From assembly GCF_016864555.1 (NCBI RefSeq), contig NZ_CP044011.1, forward strand, positions 2,313,501-2,377,500: a DNA stretch of 64,000 nt. The letters are read 5' to 3'. The stretch is from Sinorhizobium sp. BG8. GTDB lineage: Bacteria; Pseudomonadota; Alphaproteobacteria; Rhizobiales; Rhizobiaceae. Below, in pieces: positions 26,595 through 35,150 of this stretch; position 1 is the first letter of the stretch, and every line of letters starts with the position of its first letter. The position numbers and the translations under genes are program-made. The notes under the pieces were generated by a model. It searched no databases and was not told the DNA's origin. It saw nothing but the letters and a program-made list of their open reading frames with translations.

Positions 26595-27371
26595 TCACTT
26601 CATCGTGTAGATATCGATGGAGAAGTATTTTTCGTTGATCTTCTGGTAGGTGCCGTCGGCACGTATTTCCTTGAGGGCCGCGTTGAGCTTCTCCCGGAGC
26701 GCGTTGTCCTCCTGGCGCACCGCGATGCCGACGCCTTCACCGACATATTTCGGATCGGTTATCGGCTGTCCGATCAGTTCGCAGCAGGCCTTGCCGTCGT
26801 CGTTCTTGGTGACCCAGTCGAGCAGGGGGATCATGTCGCCAACCTCGAGGTCCAGCCGACCGTTGGCCATGTCCAGGTTCACTTCGTCCTGCGTCGGGTA
26901 GAGCTTGATGTCTGCATCCGGATAGACGGCTGCGACATAGTCGGCCTGCGTCGTGCCGGACTGCGCGCCGATCGTCTTGCCCTTCATGCCTTCGTTGGTG
27001 AAGTCGGTTATGCCGGATCCCTTTGCTGCGGCGTGGGTCATGGCGGCGAGGTAGTAGGGATCGGTAAAGGACACCTGCTTCTTGCGCTCGTCCGTAATGA
27101 ACATCGATGCGATGATCATGTCGTACTTCTTCGCCTGCAGACCGGGGATGATGCCATCCCAGTCCTGGGCGACGACTTCACACTCGACCTTCAGCTTTTC
27201 GCAGAGCGCAAGCCCGATCTCGACGTCGAAGCCCGCGAGGTTGCCCGCGGAGTCCTGGAAGTTGAAGGGCGGGTAGGCGCCCTCGGTTCCGATCTTGAGT
27301 GTCTCGGCCATGGCCGGAACAGCGGTGAGGGCCGTGGCCGCGAGGACCAGGGCCAGGAGCGTCTTCTTCAT
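26595..27371 (-). CDS. Amino-acid ABC transporter substrate-binding protein (family 3)
   Basis: A 258-residue periplasmic binding protein. Residues 1-22 are a signal peptide ending AMA, then ETLKIGTEGAYPPFNFQD, the classic family-3 opening of lysine/arginine/ornithine and histidine receptors. Other marks are AGFDVEIGLALCEKL, WDGIIPGLQAKKYDMIIASM, SGTTQADYVA and GVGIAVRQED. An AAGGGGA ribosome-binding site fixes the start at 27371; the frame is open a further 28 codons upstream. No permease or ATPase gene is nearby, so it is an orphan receptor that must pair with a transporter encoded elsewhere. A cationic or polar amino acid ligand is likely from family resemblance. Confidence 0.9.
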   Translation of the reverse strand: MKKTLLALVLAATALTAVPAMAETLKIGTEGAYPPFNFQDSAGNLAGFDVEIGLALCEKLKVECEVVAQDWDGIIPGLQAKKYDMIIASMFITDERKKQVSFTDPYYLAAMTHAAAKGSGITDFTNEGMKGKTIGAQSGTTQADYVAAVYPDADIKLYPTQDEVNLDMANGRLDLEVGDMIPLLDWVTKNDDGKACCELIGQPITDPKYVGEGVGIAVRQEDNALREKLNAALKEIRADGTYQKINEKYFSIDIYTMK

Positions 27372-27492
27372 TTTCGTTCCCCTTGGAGGTTGATTATCAG
27401 ACGATGGATCAAACGGTAGCTTGGGGTTGCGCATAAACGAAATAGATAGCTGCAATAGTCGTTATTATTTTGACTGATGTTCGAGCCGGAAT

Positions 27493-28677
27493 CTAGACCT
27501 CTCTCACCGTGGAGAGCGCGCGCATGACGCCGCGCAGCTCGGCCAGTCCCTTCAGTCGTCCGATGAGCGAATAGCCCGGGTTGATTCTCGCCTTTCCGAT
27601 GTCGTCGGCAAGCAGATGGCCGTGGTCGGGACGCATGGGAATCTGCCAGTCCGGGCGACCTTCCTCCTTCCGCCGGGCCTGTTCCTTGAGCAGTGCCGCA
27701 ACCACGGCGACCATGTCGGTCGAGCCGTCGAGGTGGTCCGATTCATGGAAGGAACCATCGGCCTCCCGGGTCACGTTGCGCAGGTGAGCGAAATGGATTT
27801 GCGGGCCGAATTCACGGATCATCGCGACGAGATCGTTGTCGGCGCGCACGCCGTAGGACCCGGTGCAGAAGGTGATGCCGTTGGCCGGGCTGTCGGCTGC
27901 CGCGAGGATTGCCCGAACATCCGCCGCCGTCGAAACTACGCGGGGAAGGCCGAAGAGGGAGAATGGCGGATCGTCCGGATGGATGCACAGTCGCGCCCCG
28001 ACTTCTTCGGCGACCGGTACGATTTCCTTGAGGAAGGAAACGAGGTTCGCCCTCAGCGTATCGGCATCGACGCCCTGGTAGTCGGCAAGCGCCCGTCGAA
28101 ATCCATCCCGGTCATAGGTACGTTCGGTGGCGGGGAGGCCGGCGATCAGGTTTCGCTCGATCGTGGCGACCTTTTCGGCGTCGAGGCTTGCGAGCCTGGC
28201 CTCGGCCTCCCGGATGCGCTCGGGTGTGTAGTCCTTCTCCGCGCCGGGGCGCTCCAGTACCAGGAGATCGTAGGCGGCGAAATCGACTGCGTCGAATCTC
28301 AGCGCATATCCGGTCGAGGGCATCCGGTACATGAGGTCCGTCCGCGTCCAGTCGACCACCGGCATGAAGTTGTAGCAGATCGTGGTGACGCCAGCTCCCG
28401 CAAGCGCCCGGATCGTGTCCTTGTAGTAGCCGACATAGCGGTCGCGTTCCCGGCTCGCGATCTTGATGGAATTGTGCACGGGAATGCTCTCGACCACCGA
28501 CCATGTCAGGCCGGATGATTCTATCCCGGCCTTGTACCTCTCGATCTCTTCGCTTGGCCACGCGGAGCCGTCGTAGATGTGGTGAAGGGCCGAGACGACG
28601 CCGGTGGCTCCCGCCTGTTTGATATGATCCAGCGTCACCGGATCGTTAGGCCCATACCAGCGAAAGCACTCTTCCAT
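27493..28677 (-). CDS. uxuA: Mannonate dehydratase
   Basis: A 394-residue protein, the same length as E. coli UxuA. It starts [16 protein letters not shown], and the family segments [60 protein letters not shown] and PMRPDHGH are all present; the His, Cys and Asp side chains in them bind the Mn/Fe ion. It dehydrates D-mannonate to 2-keto-3-deoxygluconate in glucuronate breakdown. Two ATGs lie close together; the one at 28677 gives both the family N-terminus and better spacing from the AGGAGGAGG site. An SDR gene is divergent from it, and may supply a sugar-acid oxidoreduction step. Confidence 0.96.
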   Translation of the reverse strand: MEECFRWYGPNDPVTLDHIKQAGATGVVSALHHIYDGSAWPSEEIERYKAGIESSGLTWSVVESIPVHNSIKIASRERDRYVGYYKDTIRALAGAGVTTICYNFMPVVDWTRTDLMYRMPSTGYALRFDAVDFAAYDLLVLERPGAEKDYTPERIREAEARLASLDAEKVATIERNLIAGLPATERTYDRDGFRRALADYQGVDADTLRANLVSFLKEIVPVAEEVGARLCIHPDDPPFSLFGLPRVVSTAADVRAILAAADSPANGITFCTGSYGVRADNDLVAMIREFGPQIHFAHLRNVTREADGSFHESDHLDGSTDMVAVVAALLKEQARRKEEGRPDWQIPMRPDHGHLLADDIGKARINPGYSLIGRLKGLAELRGVMRALSTVREV

Positions 28678-28926
28678 CGTCATTTCCTCCTCCTGCTCCC
28701 GGACTTTGGACCACAGACGGGAATGTGGTGCAAGACCGATCGAATGCCGGTCTGGCGCTTGATGCCACCCGCCCGCGTCTCTCCGAAAGGGGAGTGGAAT
28801 CGGCGCGGGGAGGTGCTTCCTGTCGCTGACGCCCCGTGCTCTATTGCGGATCATGCGCCGGCCGTGCAGATCCCGCCCGGTCGTGCCGGGAGGGCGCGGG
28901 CGCTGGCGGCAAGAGGAGGAAACGGA

Positions 28927-29718
28927 GTGAAGGATCAGGAATTCGCGGGCAAGGCTGCCCTGGTGACCGGGACAAGCGGCATAGGCCGCGCATCGGCGAT
29001 CCGGCTTGCGGAAGGCGGCGCCACGGTCATGTGTCTAGGCATCGACGAAGGCGCGAACGATGAACTCCGGTCCATCGCCACGGAAGGCCGCCTGTCGCTT
29101 CTTGTCCGCAAAACCGACGTGTCGGTCGCAGGGGAGGTCGGAGAGGCGATTGACGAGATCTGCGCCTCGGCAGGCGGGCTGGACATCATCGTAAACTCGG
29201 CGGCAATCCATCCCTATGGCACGGCGGTGACCACGGATGCGGAGACCTTCGCGCGCTGCATGGCGGTCAATGTCGGTTCGATCCATCTGACCGCGCATTT
29301 CGGCGTGCCGCACATGGCAAGGCGCGGCGGCGGCGCGATCGTGAACATATCCTCGGTGCAGGGTCACGCGTGCCAGAAAGGTGTAGCCGCCTATGTCGCG
29401 AGCAAGGGGGCGATCCATGCGCTGACCCGCGCAATGGCGCTCGACCATGCGGCCGAGGGCATCCGGGTCAATTCGGTAAGCCCCGGTTCGGTGAGGACAC
29501 CGATTCTGGAGCTTGCGGCACGCACGTTCGACGGAGAAGGAGCAGACCTCGGGGAGGTATTCCGGAGATTCGGTGCCGCGCATCCGCTCGGGCGGATCGG
29601 GGAACCGCAGGAAGTCGCCGAAATGGTCGCCTACCTGGCTTCGGACCGCGCCGCTTTCTGCACCGGCGCGGACTTCGTTATCGACGGCGGGCTTACTGCC
29701 GCCCTCGGCGTTGCTTAA
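28927..29718 (+). CDS. Short-chain dehydrogenase/reductase (SDR)
   Basis: A 263-residue classical SDR. It has the cofactor motif [13 protein letters not shown] (TGxxxGxG), NSAAIHP in the NNAG position, the catalytic Ser in [17 protein letters not shown] (YxxxK) and the PGSVRTPI loop. The last part [16 protein letters not shown] is typical of the family. The start is a GTG at 28927, six bases after AGGAGGA; the frame is open far upstream without a better start. It is divergent from uxuA with a 250-base shared regulatory region, so a role in uronate or sugar-acid oxidation is plausible, but substrate cannot be read from sequence. It converges with the aldo/keto reductase gene 12 bases away. Confidence 0.9.
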   Translation: MKDQEFAGKAALVTGTSGIGRASAIRLAEGGATVMCLGIDEGANDELRSIATEGRLSLLVRKTDVSVAGEVGEAIDEICASAGGLDIIVNSAAIHPYGTAVTTDAETFARCMAVNVGSIHLTAHFGVPHMARRGGGAIVNISSVQGHACQKGVAAYVASKGAIHALTRAMALDHAAEGIRVNSVSPGSVRTPILELAARTFDGEGADLGEVFRRFGAAHPLGRIGEPQEVAEMVAYLASDRAAFCTGADFVIDGGLTAALGVA

Positions 29719-29730
29719 GGAGCGTCGCCG

Positions 29731-30717
29731 TCACCAGCGATTGTGAACGTGCGGAGCGACGAGGCGATAATAGATCTCGCGTGTCGCCTCCATCAGATCC
29801 TCGGAAAATACCGGAAGGCTCGCAGCCCGCGCATTGGCTTCGGCCTGGGCGGCATTGCGTGCACCGGGGATCACGACGCTCACGGCTTCGTTCATGAGAA
29901 TCCAGCGCAATGCGAAGGCGGCCATGGTTTCGCCGGCAGGAACCAGCGCACGGATTTCCTCGACCGCCTGGAGACCGGTTTCGAACGGCACGCCGGCAAA
30001 GGTTTCGCCAACGTCGAATGCCTCGCCGTGGCGGTTGAAGTTGCGGTGGTCGTCAGCGGCAAACGCCGTGTCGGCGGAAATCTTGCCGGACAGCAAGCCG
30101 CTTGCGAGCGGCACTCGGGCGATTACCGCGACCTTCTTGCGGGCCGCTTCCTTGAAGAAGAGGTTCGCCGGACGCTGGCGGAAAATGTTGTAGATGATCT
30201 GCACGCTGACGACGCCGGGATACTCGATCGCCTTCAGCCCTTCTTCCACTTTTTCGACGCTCACCCCGTAGGTAGCGATCTTGCCGGCGGCCTTGATCTC
30301 GTCGAGCGCATGGAAGACTTCCGGCCGGTAGTAGACCTCCGTCGGCGGGCAATGAAGCTGCACCAGATCGAGGCAGTCGACACCGAGATTGAGGAGGCTC
30401 CGGTCGATGAAGGCCTCGAGGTTCTCTTTGGTGTATCCATCCGCGACGTGCGGCGAAAGCCGACGGCCGGCCTTGGTTGCCACCATCGGCCGGTGACCGC
30501 CCCGCGATTTCAGCACGTCTGCGATGATTTTCTCCGACCGCCCGTCGCCGTAGACGTCGGCCGTGTCGATGAAGGTGATGCCTGCGTCGAGCGCGGCATT
30601 CAGGGCAGCGCGCCCGTCCGCCTCGCTGACGTCGCCCCAGGCGCCGCCGATCTGCCACGCGCCGAAGCCTATGTCGGTCGTGGTGAATGCGGTGCGGCCG
30701 AATTTGCGGTGTCTCAT
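29731..30717 (-). CDS. Aldo/keto reductase
   Basis: A 328-residue (beta/alpha)8 oxidoreductase. The catalytic tetrad is visible: Asp and Tyr in FIDTADVYGDG, Lys in MVATKAGRR and His in LVQLHCPP. NADPH-binding elements lie near the C-terminus (VIPGARNAAQAEAN). It belongs to the family that includes pyridoxal reductases, the general stress protein 69 type and L-fucose/galactose-type dehydrogenases; substrate is not determined. It is the only gene on its strand here and lies 90 bases downstream of the cyclase gene, possibly on the same transcript. Confidence 0.92.
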   Translation of the reverse strand: MRHRKFGRTAFTTTDIGFGAWQIGGAWGDVSEADGRAALNAALDAGITFIDTADVYGDGRSEKIIADVLKSRGGHRPMVATKAGRRLSPHVADGYTKENLEAFIDRSLLNLGVDCLDLVQLHCPPTEVYYRPEVFHALDEIKAAGKIATYGVSVEKVEEGLKAIEYPGVVSVQIIYNIFRQRPANLFFKEAARKKVAVIARVPLASGLLSGKISADTAFAADDHRNFNRHGEAFDVGETFAGVPFETGLQAVEEIRALVPAGETMAAFALRWILMNEAVSVVIPGARNAAQAEANARAASLPVFSEDLMEATREIYYRLVAPHVHNRW

Positions 30718-30807
30718 GGGGCTCCTCCCGGATCTGATCCTGTCAATGTGGCTTTGCGCGTAGCACCGAGCGCAGGCAGGGGCAACAGGTTCGCCGATAT
30801 CGAAGAA

Positions 30808-32772
30808 TCAGGCGCCGCCTTGGGCCCGCTCCGAGCGTACGATCTCGTAGTAGGCGGAGAGCTGGGGGATGGCCTTGGAAAGGGCGTCGAACAGCGGGTC
30901 GCTCTCGTGGAGCGTATCGGCATACTTGGCCGCGACCAGCCGGGCGTGCATTTCAGCGGCCTTGGGATCAAGCGCCGCCATCGCGGTGTAGACCGGCGAT
31001 GCCGTCGTGCGTCCCTTCACTGTAATCCGGTCCAGTTCGAGGATGGCGAAGGCGGCGCCCGCCTGCCGGGCAGTCTCCTCGCCAAGCAGCAGCGGAACGC
31101 CGTAGTTCTTTGATGCGCCCTCGAGCCGGGAAGCAAGGTTCACCGCATCGCCCAGCACCGAATAGTCGAACCGTTGCAGCGATCCCATGTTGCCGACCAC
31201 GCACTCGCCGGTGTTGATGCCGATGCCGATGCGAAGCCTGTGATAAGGCGTTCCCCGTTCCTTTGCCTCCCGTTCCAGCTCGGCGTTGAGGGAGTCCATG
31301 CCGGAGAGCATGCCGCGCGCCGCCGCGACGGCATGCACCGCATGATCCGCGTCGTCGAGCGGGGCGTTCCAGAAGGCCATGAGGCAGTCGCCGATATACT
31401 TGTCGATCGTGCCGCCGTGGCCCATGACGATGTCGGAGAGGGGCGTCAGCAGGCGGTTGATGAGCGCCGTCAGCTGCTCAGGATCTTCCTTCATCTTCTC
31501 GGCAATGGTGGTGAAGCCGCGCACATCGCAGAAGAGGATTGTCAGCGTGCGCCGCTCGCCTCCGAGGCGCAGCTGCGAAGGATCCATCGCCAGCCGCTCG
31601 ACCAGGGTCGGGGAAAGATACTGGGAGAAAGCCCGGATGATCTGCTGCCGGTTGCGCCGCTCGTCGGCATAGTCGAACGCCGCCTGGCTGATCACGACGC
31701 ATACGAAGGCGAGCGCCGGGCCGAGCGGCGAGACGAAAACGTGGCCGAGGCGAATCGCAAGGAAGCTTGCTGCCGCGAGTAGGATCACGACGAGAAGCGA
31801 TGTCAGCGCCGCCTGCCAGCGCGTTTCCTTCCTCACTACGAAAGCGCCGAGAAGTGCGGCAAGGACAATACCGAGAACGACCAGCATCGGGCTCGCCCGG
31901 GCAATCGAATCGCCTCGTGTCAGATTGTCGAAGATCGTGGCCTGGATCTCGACGCCGGAAACGAGCCGGCCCGTGTGGACTGTATAAGGTGTCGCGAAAG
32001 CGTCCGTGCCGCCCGCCTTGATCTCCGGGGCGTTCTGCAAACTCAGGCCGACAAGGACGACCCGGTCGCGAAAGATGTCCTTAGGCAGGAAGTTATCGGG
32101 GTCGAGCGCCTGGTAGTAGGATACGGTCTGATAGCTGCGTCCGGGGCCATAGGACTGCACCATCAGCGGTCCGACCGGCGACTTTGTCTCGCGGCCGGAG
32201 ACGCGGGAGAGCTGGAGGGCGAAACCGTCTTTATAGTGCGGGATATCCCGGAAGATGCCGTCGCCGTGCAGAGAAATCGAGGCGAGACCCGTGACCGCGC
32301 CTGCGTCGGTGAACTGTCGCAGCGGCGTCGTGCGCAGCAACTGCTCGGCCTGTGGTGTCACGATCACGCTCTCGTCGCCCGCGAGCACCACGTCCGGCCC
32401 GAGCGCATCGGCAAGCGCCTTGTCGTTTGCGGGATCAGAGGGCTCCGCGAAGATGATGTCCATGCCGATCGCCTTGGCACCTGCCGCGCGAAGGCTTTCG
32501 ATCAGCTGGGCGTGGAGGCTGCGCGGCCACGGCCATTGCGCGTTGAGGTCGGCGAGGGAAGGTTCGTCGATCGCGACCACGATCGGCCCTCCCTCCGGCG
32601 GCGATGGGTCGTCCAGTGTCGAGAGATAGTCGAAGCTTCTGAGCTCGAGCAGCGACCAGCCGGGCACGGAGGAAAGCACCGAGACGACGGTGATGACCGC
32701 GGCGGTCAGGAGCGCGAGCCTCGCGGGCCTGCCGATTCTCGGCGGTCTGCTGATTCCCGCAGCTCCGTTCAT
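30808..32772 (-). CDS. CHASE2-domain class III nucleotide cyclase
   Basis: A 654-residue membrane cyclase if read from the ATG at 32772. TM1 is at about 19-35, a periplasmic CHASE2 sensor domain at about 40-285 (begins with IVVAIDEPSLADLN, ends in FRDRVVLVG), three closely spaced TM helices at about 295-365, and a cytosolic class III cyclase domain at about 405-590. Metal-binding Asp416 (FCDVRGFT) and Asp462 (IGDCLMAFW) are present, as are the transition-state Asn545 and Arg549 (VNLASRLE). The base-selecting residues are Lys458 (DKYIGD) and Ser538 (DYSVLGD), a pair that fits ATP. It should make cAMP in response to an unknown periplasmic signal. In-frame starts further upstream (ATG 32898, TTG 32937) are possible; the extra residues do not look coding. 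It is divergent from the Pycsar-effector-like gene. Confidence 0.9.
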   Translation of the reverse strand: MNGAAGISRPPRIGRPARLALLTAAVITVVSVLSSVPGWSLLELRSFDYLSTLDDPSPPEGGPIVVAIDEPSLADLNAQWPWPRSLHAQLIESLRAAGAKAIGMDIIFAEPSDPANDKALADALGPDVVLAGDESVIVTPQAEQLLRTTPLRQFTDAGAVTGLASISLHGDGIFRDIPHYKDGFALQLSRVSGRETKSPVGPLMVQSYGPGRSYQTVSYYQALDPDNFLPKDIFRDRVVLVGLSLQNAPEIKAGGTDAFATPYTVHTGRLVSGVEIQATIFDNLTRGDSIARASPMLVVLGIVLAALLGAFVVRKETRWQAALTSLLVVILLAAASFLAIRLGHVFVSPLGPALAFVCVVISQAAFDYADERRNRQQIIRAFSQYLSPTLVERLAMDPSQLRLGGERRTLTILFCDVRGFTTIAEKMKEDPEQLTALINRLLTPLSDIVMGHGGTIDKYIGDCLMAFWNAPLDDADHAVHAVAAARGMLSGMDSLNAELEREAKERGTPYHRLRIGIGINTGECVVGNMGSLQRFDYSVLGDAVNLASRLEGASKNYGVPLLLGEETARQAGAAFAILELDRITVKGRTTASPVYTAMAALDPKAAEMHARLVAAKYADTLHESDPLFDALSKAIPQLSAYYEIVRSERAQGGA

Positions 32773-33019
32773 GAAAAGAGGGCCTTCGCAGGCATTGCGA
32801 ATCGCTGTCGCGTCCACCTCGACCGCGGTCGCGGAACGAACGGTGATCCGGCGGCGGCATGCGCGACCGTCAGCGCCGGCGAAGCTTGCCGCCGGCATAA
32901 TATTGAAAATCCCCTCATCGGTGGTAACCAGTCTCAAATGCTACCGCAATGTCAAGTGGAGGGTGCGTCGAGGGTATCGGGACACGCAATCTCCGGCGGG
33001 CCGGCGAATCGGGGAGAAA

Positions 33020-33571
33020 ATGACAATGGCGAATGTCGAGTTTCCAATAGGGGCAACGCATGCGGAACCGCATCAGGCGGTCCAGACAATCGAGGCCGAG
33101 CACCTGCAGCATGTGAAGAAGGTCAATGACATCTTCTATGACCAGGTGAAGATCTCCGACCAGAAGGCGGCCTATATCTTCACGTTCATGCTGGCCTTCC
33201 TCGTCACGTCAGGCGAAGGCAGGGGCGTGTTCACCCTGTCGAGCTATGCCTCCGAAAGCATTGCGGACACGCTGCTCTCGGCCTTGCTCGCCGTATCATT
33301 GGTCGTTTCGATCGTCTCGGCGATCCTGGTCGTGTTGCCGCGACGAGTGAACAAGGCCACCTCGCTCTTCTGGGGCGCATGGCCGAAGCACCGGGAGGCC
33401 TTCCGCGCAGCCGCTGCCGAGGGCGATACGCGATATCTCTTCGATCAGTATCTGGAAAACGCCGATGCGATGGCGATGCTGGCAGCTGACAAGTATCGCT
33501 ACGTCGCATTTGCCTTCCGCGGGCTCCTGCTCACGGTTCTCGCCTATGTGGGTCTGCTTTTGACGCGATAG
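33020..33571 (+). CDS. Membrane protein of the Pycsar effector-like (PycTM/DUF5706) family
   Basis: A 183-residue protein with a soluble N-terminus, a conserved ISDQKAAYIFTF motif (residues 45-56) at the start of the first membrane segment, a second segment at about 84-106 ending LVVLPRR, a polar middle region, and the C-terminal ADKYRYVAFAFRGLLLTVLAY segment (about 157-181). The SDxKA motif, the loop position and the DKYRY-type final helix are the marks of the family whose members in Pycsar defence respond to cyclic nucleotides and damage the membrane. It is divergent from a nucleotide cyclase, with a 247-base gap (33020 to 32772). GGGGAG at 33011-33016 serves either ATG 33020 or the better-spaced ATG 33026. 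Defence function is inference. Confidence 0.75.
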   Translation: MTMANVEFPIGATHAEPHQAVQTIEAEHLQHVKKVNDIFYDQVKISDQKAAYIFTFMLAFLVTSGEGRGVFTLSSYASESIADTLLSALLAVSLVVSIVSAILVVLPRRVNKATSLFWGAWPKHREAFRAAAAEGDTRYLFDQYLENADAMAMLAADKYRYVAFAFRGLLLTVLAYVGLLLTR

Positions 33572-33639
33572 GGCAGTCGCAGCGGAGGACCCGAGAGACC
33601 GGTTCCAACTACTGCTTACGGCGGTTTTAAAGGGGAAAA

Positions 33640-33715
33640 TGGTGGGCGATGAGAGACTCGAACTCCCGACATCCTCGGTGTAAACGAGGCGCTCTACCAA
33701 CTGAGCTAATCGCCC
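33640..33715 (-). tRNA. tRNA-Val (anticodon TAC)
   Basis: On the minus strand a full cloverleaf: acceptor GGGCGAT pairs with ATCGCCC, D-arm TTAGCTCAGTTGGTAGAGC, anticodon stem CCTCG/CGAGG with loop TTTACAC (anticodon TAC), T-arm GGAGTTCGAGTCTCT, discriminator A and an encoded CCA (33640-33642). It converges with the gene for the Pycsar-effector-like protein. Confidence 0.97.
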
Positions 33716-34092
33716 GCCGCGTTGGTGGCCGTGATCTATGCGGATACGAATGAAACCGCAAGAGCATTTGTGCGCTTTTTCGATTTTTTTTGTGCAAGTG
33801 CGTATTGGAGGGCCGCCGGCAGCGGGAGGGGCATGTGGATAACTGCACGTCGCCTTGGAGCGTTTCCAAGCGTGCATCCCGGTGATGCCGTTACCGGGGA
33901 GGGGATTGAGAGGGTTCCCGCGCGATTTTCGCCGCGGCGTCTTTCCTCTATCCAAAACATTTCTCCGCCCGTCATCGTTTTGTATTCAAACCTGCTTGAC
34001 ACCCAATGGGGAACCCCTTAGTTAGCCGCTCATCAAAACGGCGAGGCCGCTTTGACAAGGACGCTCCGGCGTCCGGACCATGAGATGGAAAT
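33716..34092. other. Intergenic region between the divergent tRNA-Val and tRNA-Asp genes
   Basis: 377 bases with no convincing gene. It includes a T-rich patch near 33777-33790 and the candidate promoter at 33996-34024. Short open frames here have no ribosome-binding site and look non-coding. Confidence 0.6.
33996..34024 (+). promoter_or_regulatory. Candidate promoter of the tRNA-Asp pair
   Basis: A CTTGACA -35 element (TTGACA at 33996-34001) with a 17-base spacer to TAGTTA. The -35 is exact; the -10 is weak, as in many alphaproteobacterial stable-RNA promoters. It lies about 70 bases upstream of the first tRNA-Asp. Confidence 0.4.
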
Positions 34093-34169
34093 GCGGGTGT
34101 AGCTCAGTCGGTTAGAGTGCCGGCCTGTCACGCCGGAGGTCGCGGGTTCGAGCCCCGTCACTCGCGCCA
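34093..34169 (+). tRNA. tRNA-Asp (anticodon GTC), copy 1
   Basis: Complete 77-base cloverleaf: acceptor GCGGGTG/CACTCGC, D-arm AGCTCAGTCGGTTAGAG, anticodon stem CCGGC/GCCGG with loop CTGTCAC (anticodon GTC), T-arm CGGGTTCGAGCCCCG, discriminator G and encoded CCA. Identical in sequence to the second copy 126 bases downstream. Confidence 0.98.
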
Positions 34170-34218
34170 TTTCAAAAGGTTCGGTCACGAAGGTCCAGGC
34201 TTGCAAAAGCCAACATGC

Positions 34219-34295
34219 GCGGGTGTAGCTCAGTCGGTTAGAGTGCCGGCCTGTCACGCCGGAGGTCGCGGGTTCGAGCCCCGTCACTCGCGCCA
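34219..34295 (+). tRNA. tRNA-Asp (anticodon GTC), copy 2
   Basis: Identical over all 77 bases to copy 1. The identity continues for five bases past the CCA (TTTCA), which shows a tandem duplication unit a little longer than the tRNA. Probably on one transcript with copy 1, as only 49 bases separate them. Confidence 0.98.
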
Positions 34296-34784
34296 TTTCA
34301 CTCTCATAAACTCATTGTTCAGCTTGTGCCGGCAACGCGCCGGTTCGCGTAGCTTTTTGCGCATTGAGCCGTTCCCGATCTTTTTTGATTCGCCATCGCG
34401 ATCCGGCCGCTGAAGACGCGGCATCGCTGCTGGAAAGCCGAATGGCAGAACGCGGGTTTTTTAGTTCCGGCGCGATCAAATGCGACTCGGTCGTGCCCAT
34501 GTCCCTGATTATGCTGCACTGCACGCGTTCGCCCCCGCGTGGTGGCGTGGCTTTGCGGTTGCCGCCGTTCTCCCTCTGGCGTCTGTCCGGGAATCAAATC
34601 GTTTCGATCGTGATTTGGCGGCACTGCGCGAAACTATGTAATCATTTTGACGAATGTCCGACAAAGCCTTGCACAGCGACGCTCACTGCGATAACCACTC
34701 TGGCGTTGCAACATAACTTCTGGGCTTGCAGGTCATGGACCGAACGGTGTCTCTCCGACGCCCTCGCAAGCAGGACGGACGACA
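34296..34784. other. Region upstream of the nuo operon, no gene seen
   Basis: 489 bases between the second tRNA-Asp and nuoA. No frame here has a believable start or protein-like composition. The nuo promoter must lie here or further upstream, but no strong sigma-70 match was found; TTGACG at about 34648 and TTGCAC at about 34672 are weak possibilities. Confidence 0.55.
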
Positions 34785-35150
34785 ATGACTGAACTTCTCG
34801 GTTCCTATATCCCGATCGCAATCTTCATTGGTATCGCGCTCGTGATCGGCGTCGCGCTTCTGATCGCGCCTTTCGCGGTCGCGTACAAGGCGCCCGATTC
34901 GGAAAAGCTTTCCGCTTATGAATGCGGATTCAATGCTTTCGACGACGCACGAATGAAGTTCGACATCCGATTCTACCTGGTGTCGATTCTCTTCATTATC
35001 TTTGACCTCGAAGTGGCCTTCCTCTTCCCCTGGGCGGTTTCCTTCGCCGACATGGGTTGGTTCGGCTTCTGGTCGATGATGGTGTTCCTCGCCGTGCTTA
35101 CCATCGGCTTTATATATGAATGGAAGAAGGGGGCGCTGGAATGGCACTAG
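34785..35150 (+). CDS. nuoA: NADH-quinone oxidoreductase subunit A
   Basis: A 121-residue membrane subunit of complex I with three TM helices. The conserved loop [22 protein letters not shown], with the cysteine that marks the quinone-site loop, is present, followed by [14 protein letters not shown]. First gene of the nuo operon, which here has the standard A-N order with separate C and D. nuoB overlaps its 3' end by 10 bases. Confidence 0.97.
   Translation: MTELLGSYIPIAIFIGIALVIGVALLIAPFAVAYKAPDSEKLSAYECGFNAFDDARMKFDIRFYLVSILFIIFDLEVAFLFPWAVSFADMGWFGFWSMMVFLAVLTIGFIYEWKKGALEWH

Noticed and set aside
30808-32772. Calling the cyclase a pyrimidine (cCMP/cUMP) Pycsar cyclase
   Set aside because: The base-selecting positions are Lys and Ser, as in ATP-using class III enzymes, and the CHASE2 sensor is not part of known Pycsar cyclases.
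34093-34295. Possible CRISPR-like repeat
   Set aside because: The two repeats are complete tRNA-Asp genes; there are only two and no spacer array.
34364-34792. 142-codon plus-strand frame upstream of nuoA
   Set aside because: Arg/Cys/Ser-rich and without protein-like pattern or ribosome-binding site; overlaps the nuoA start.
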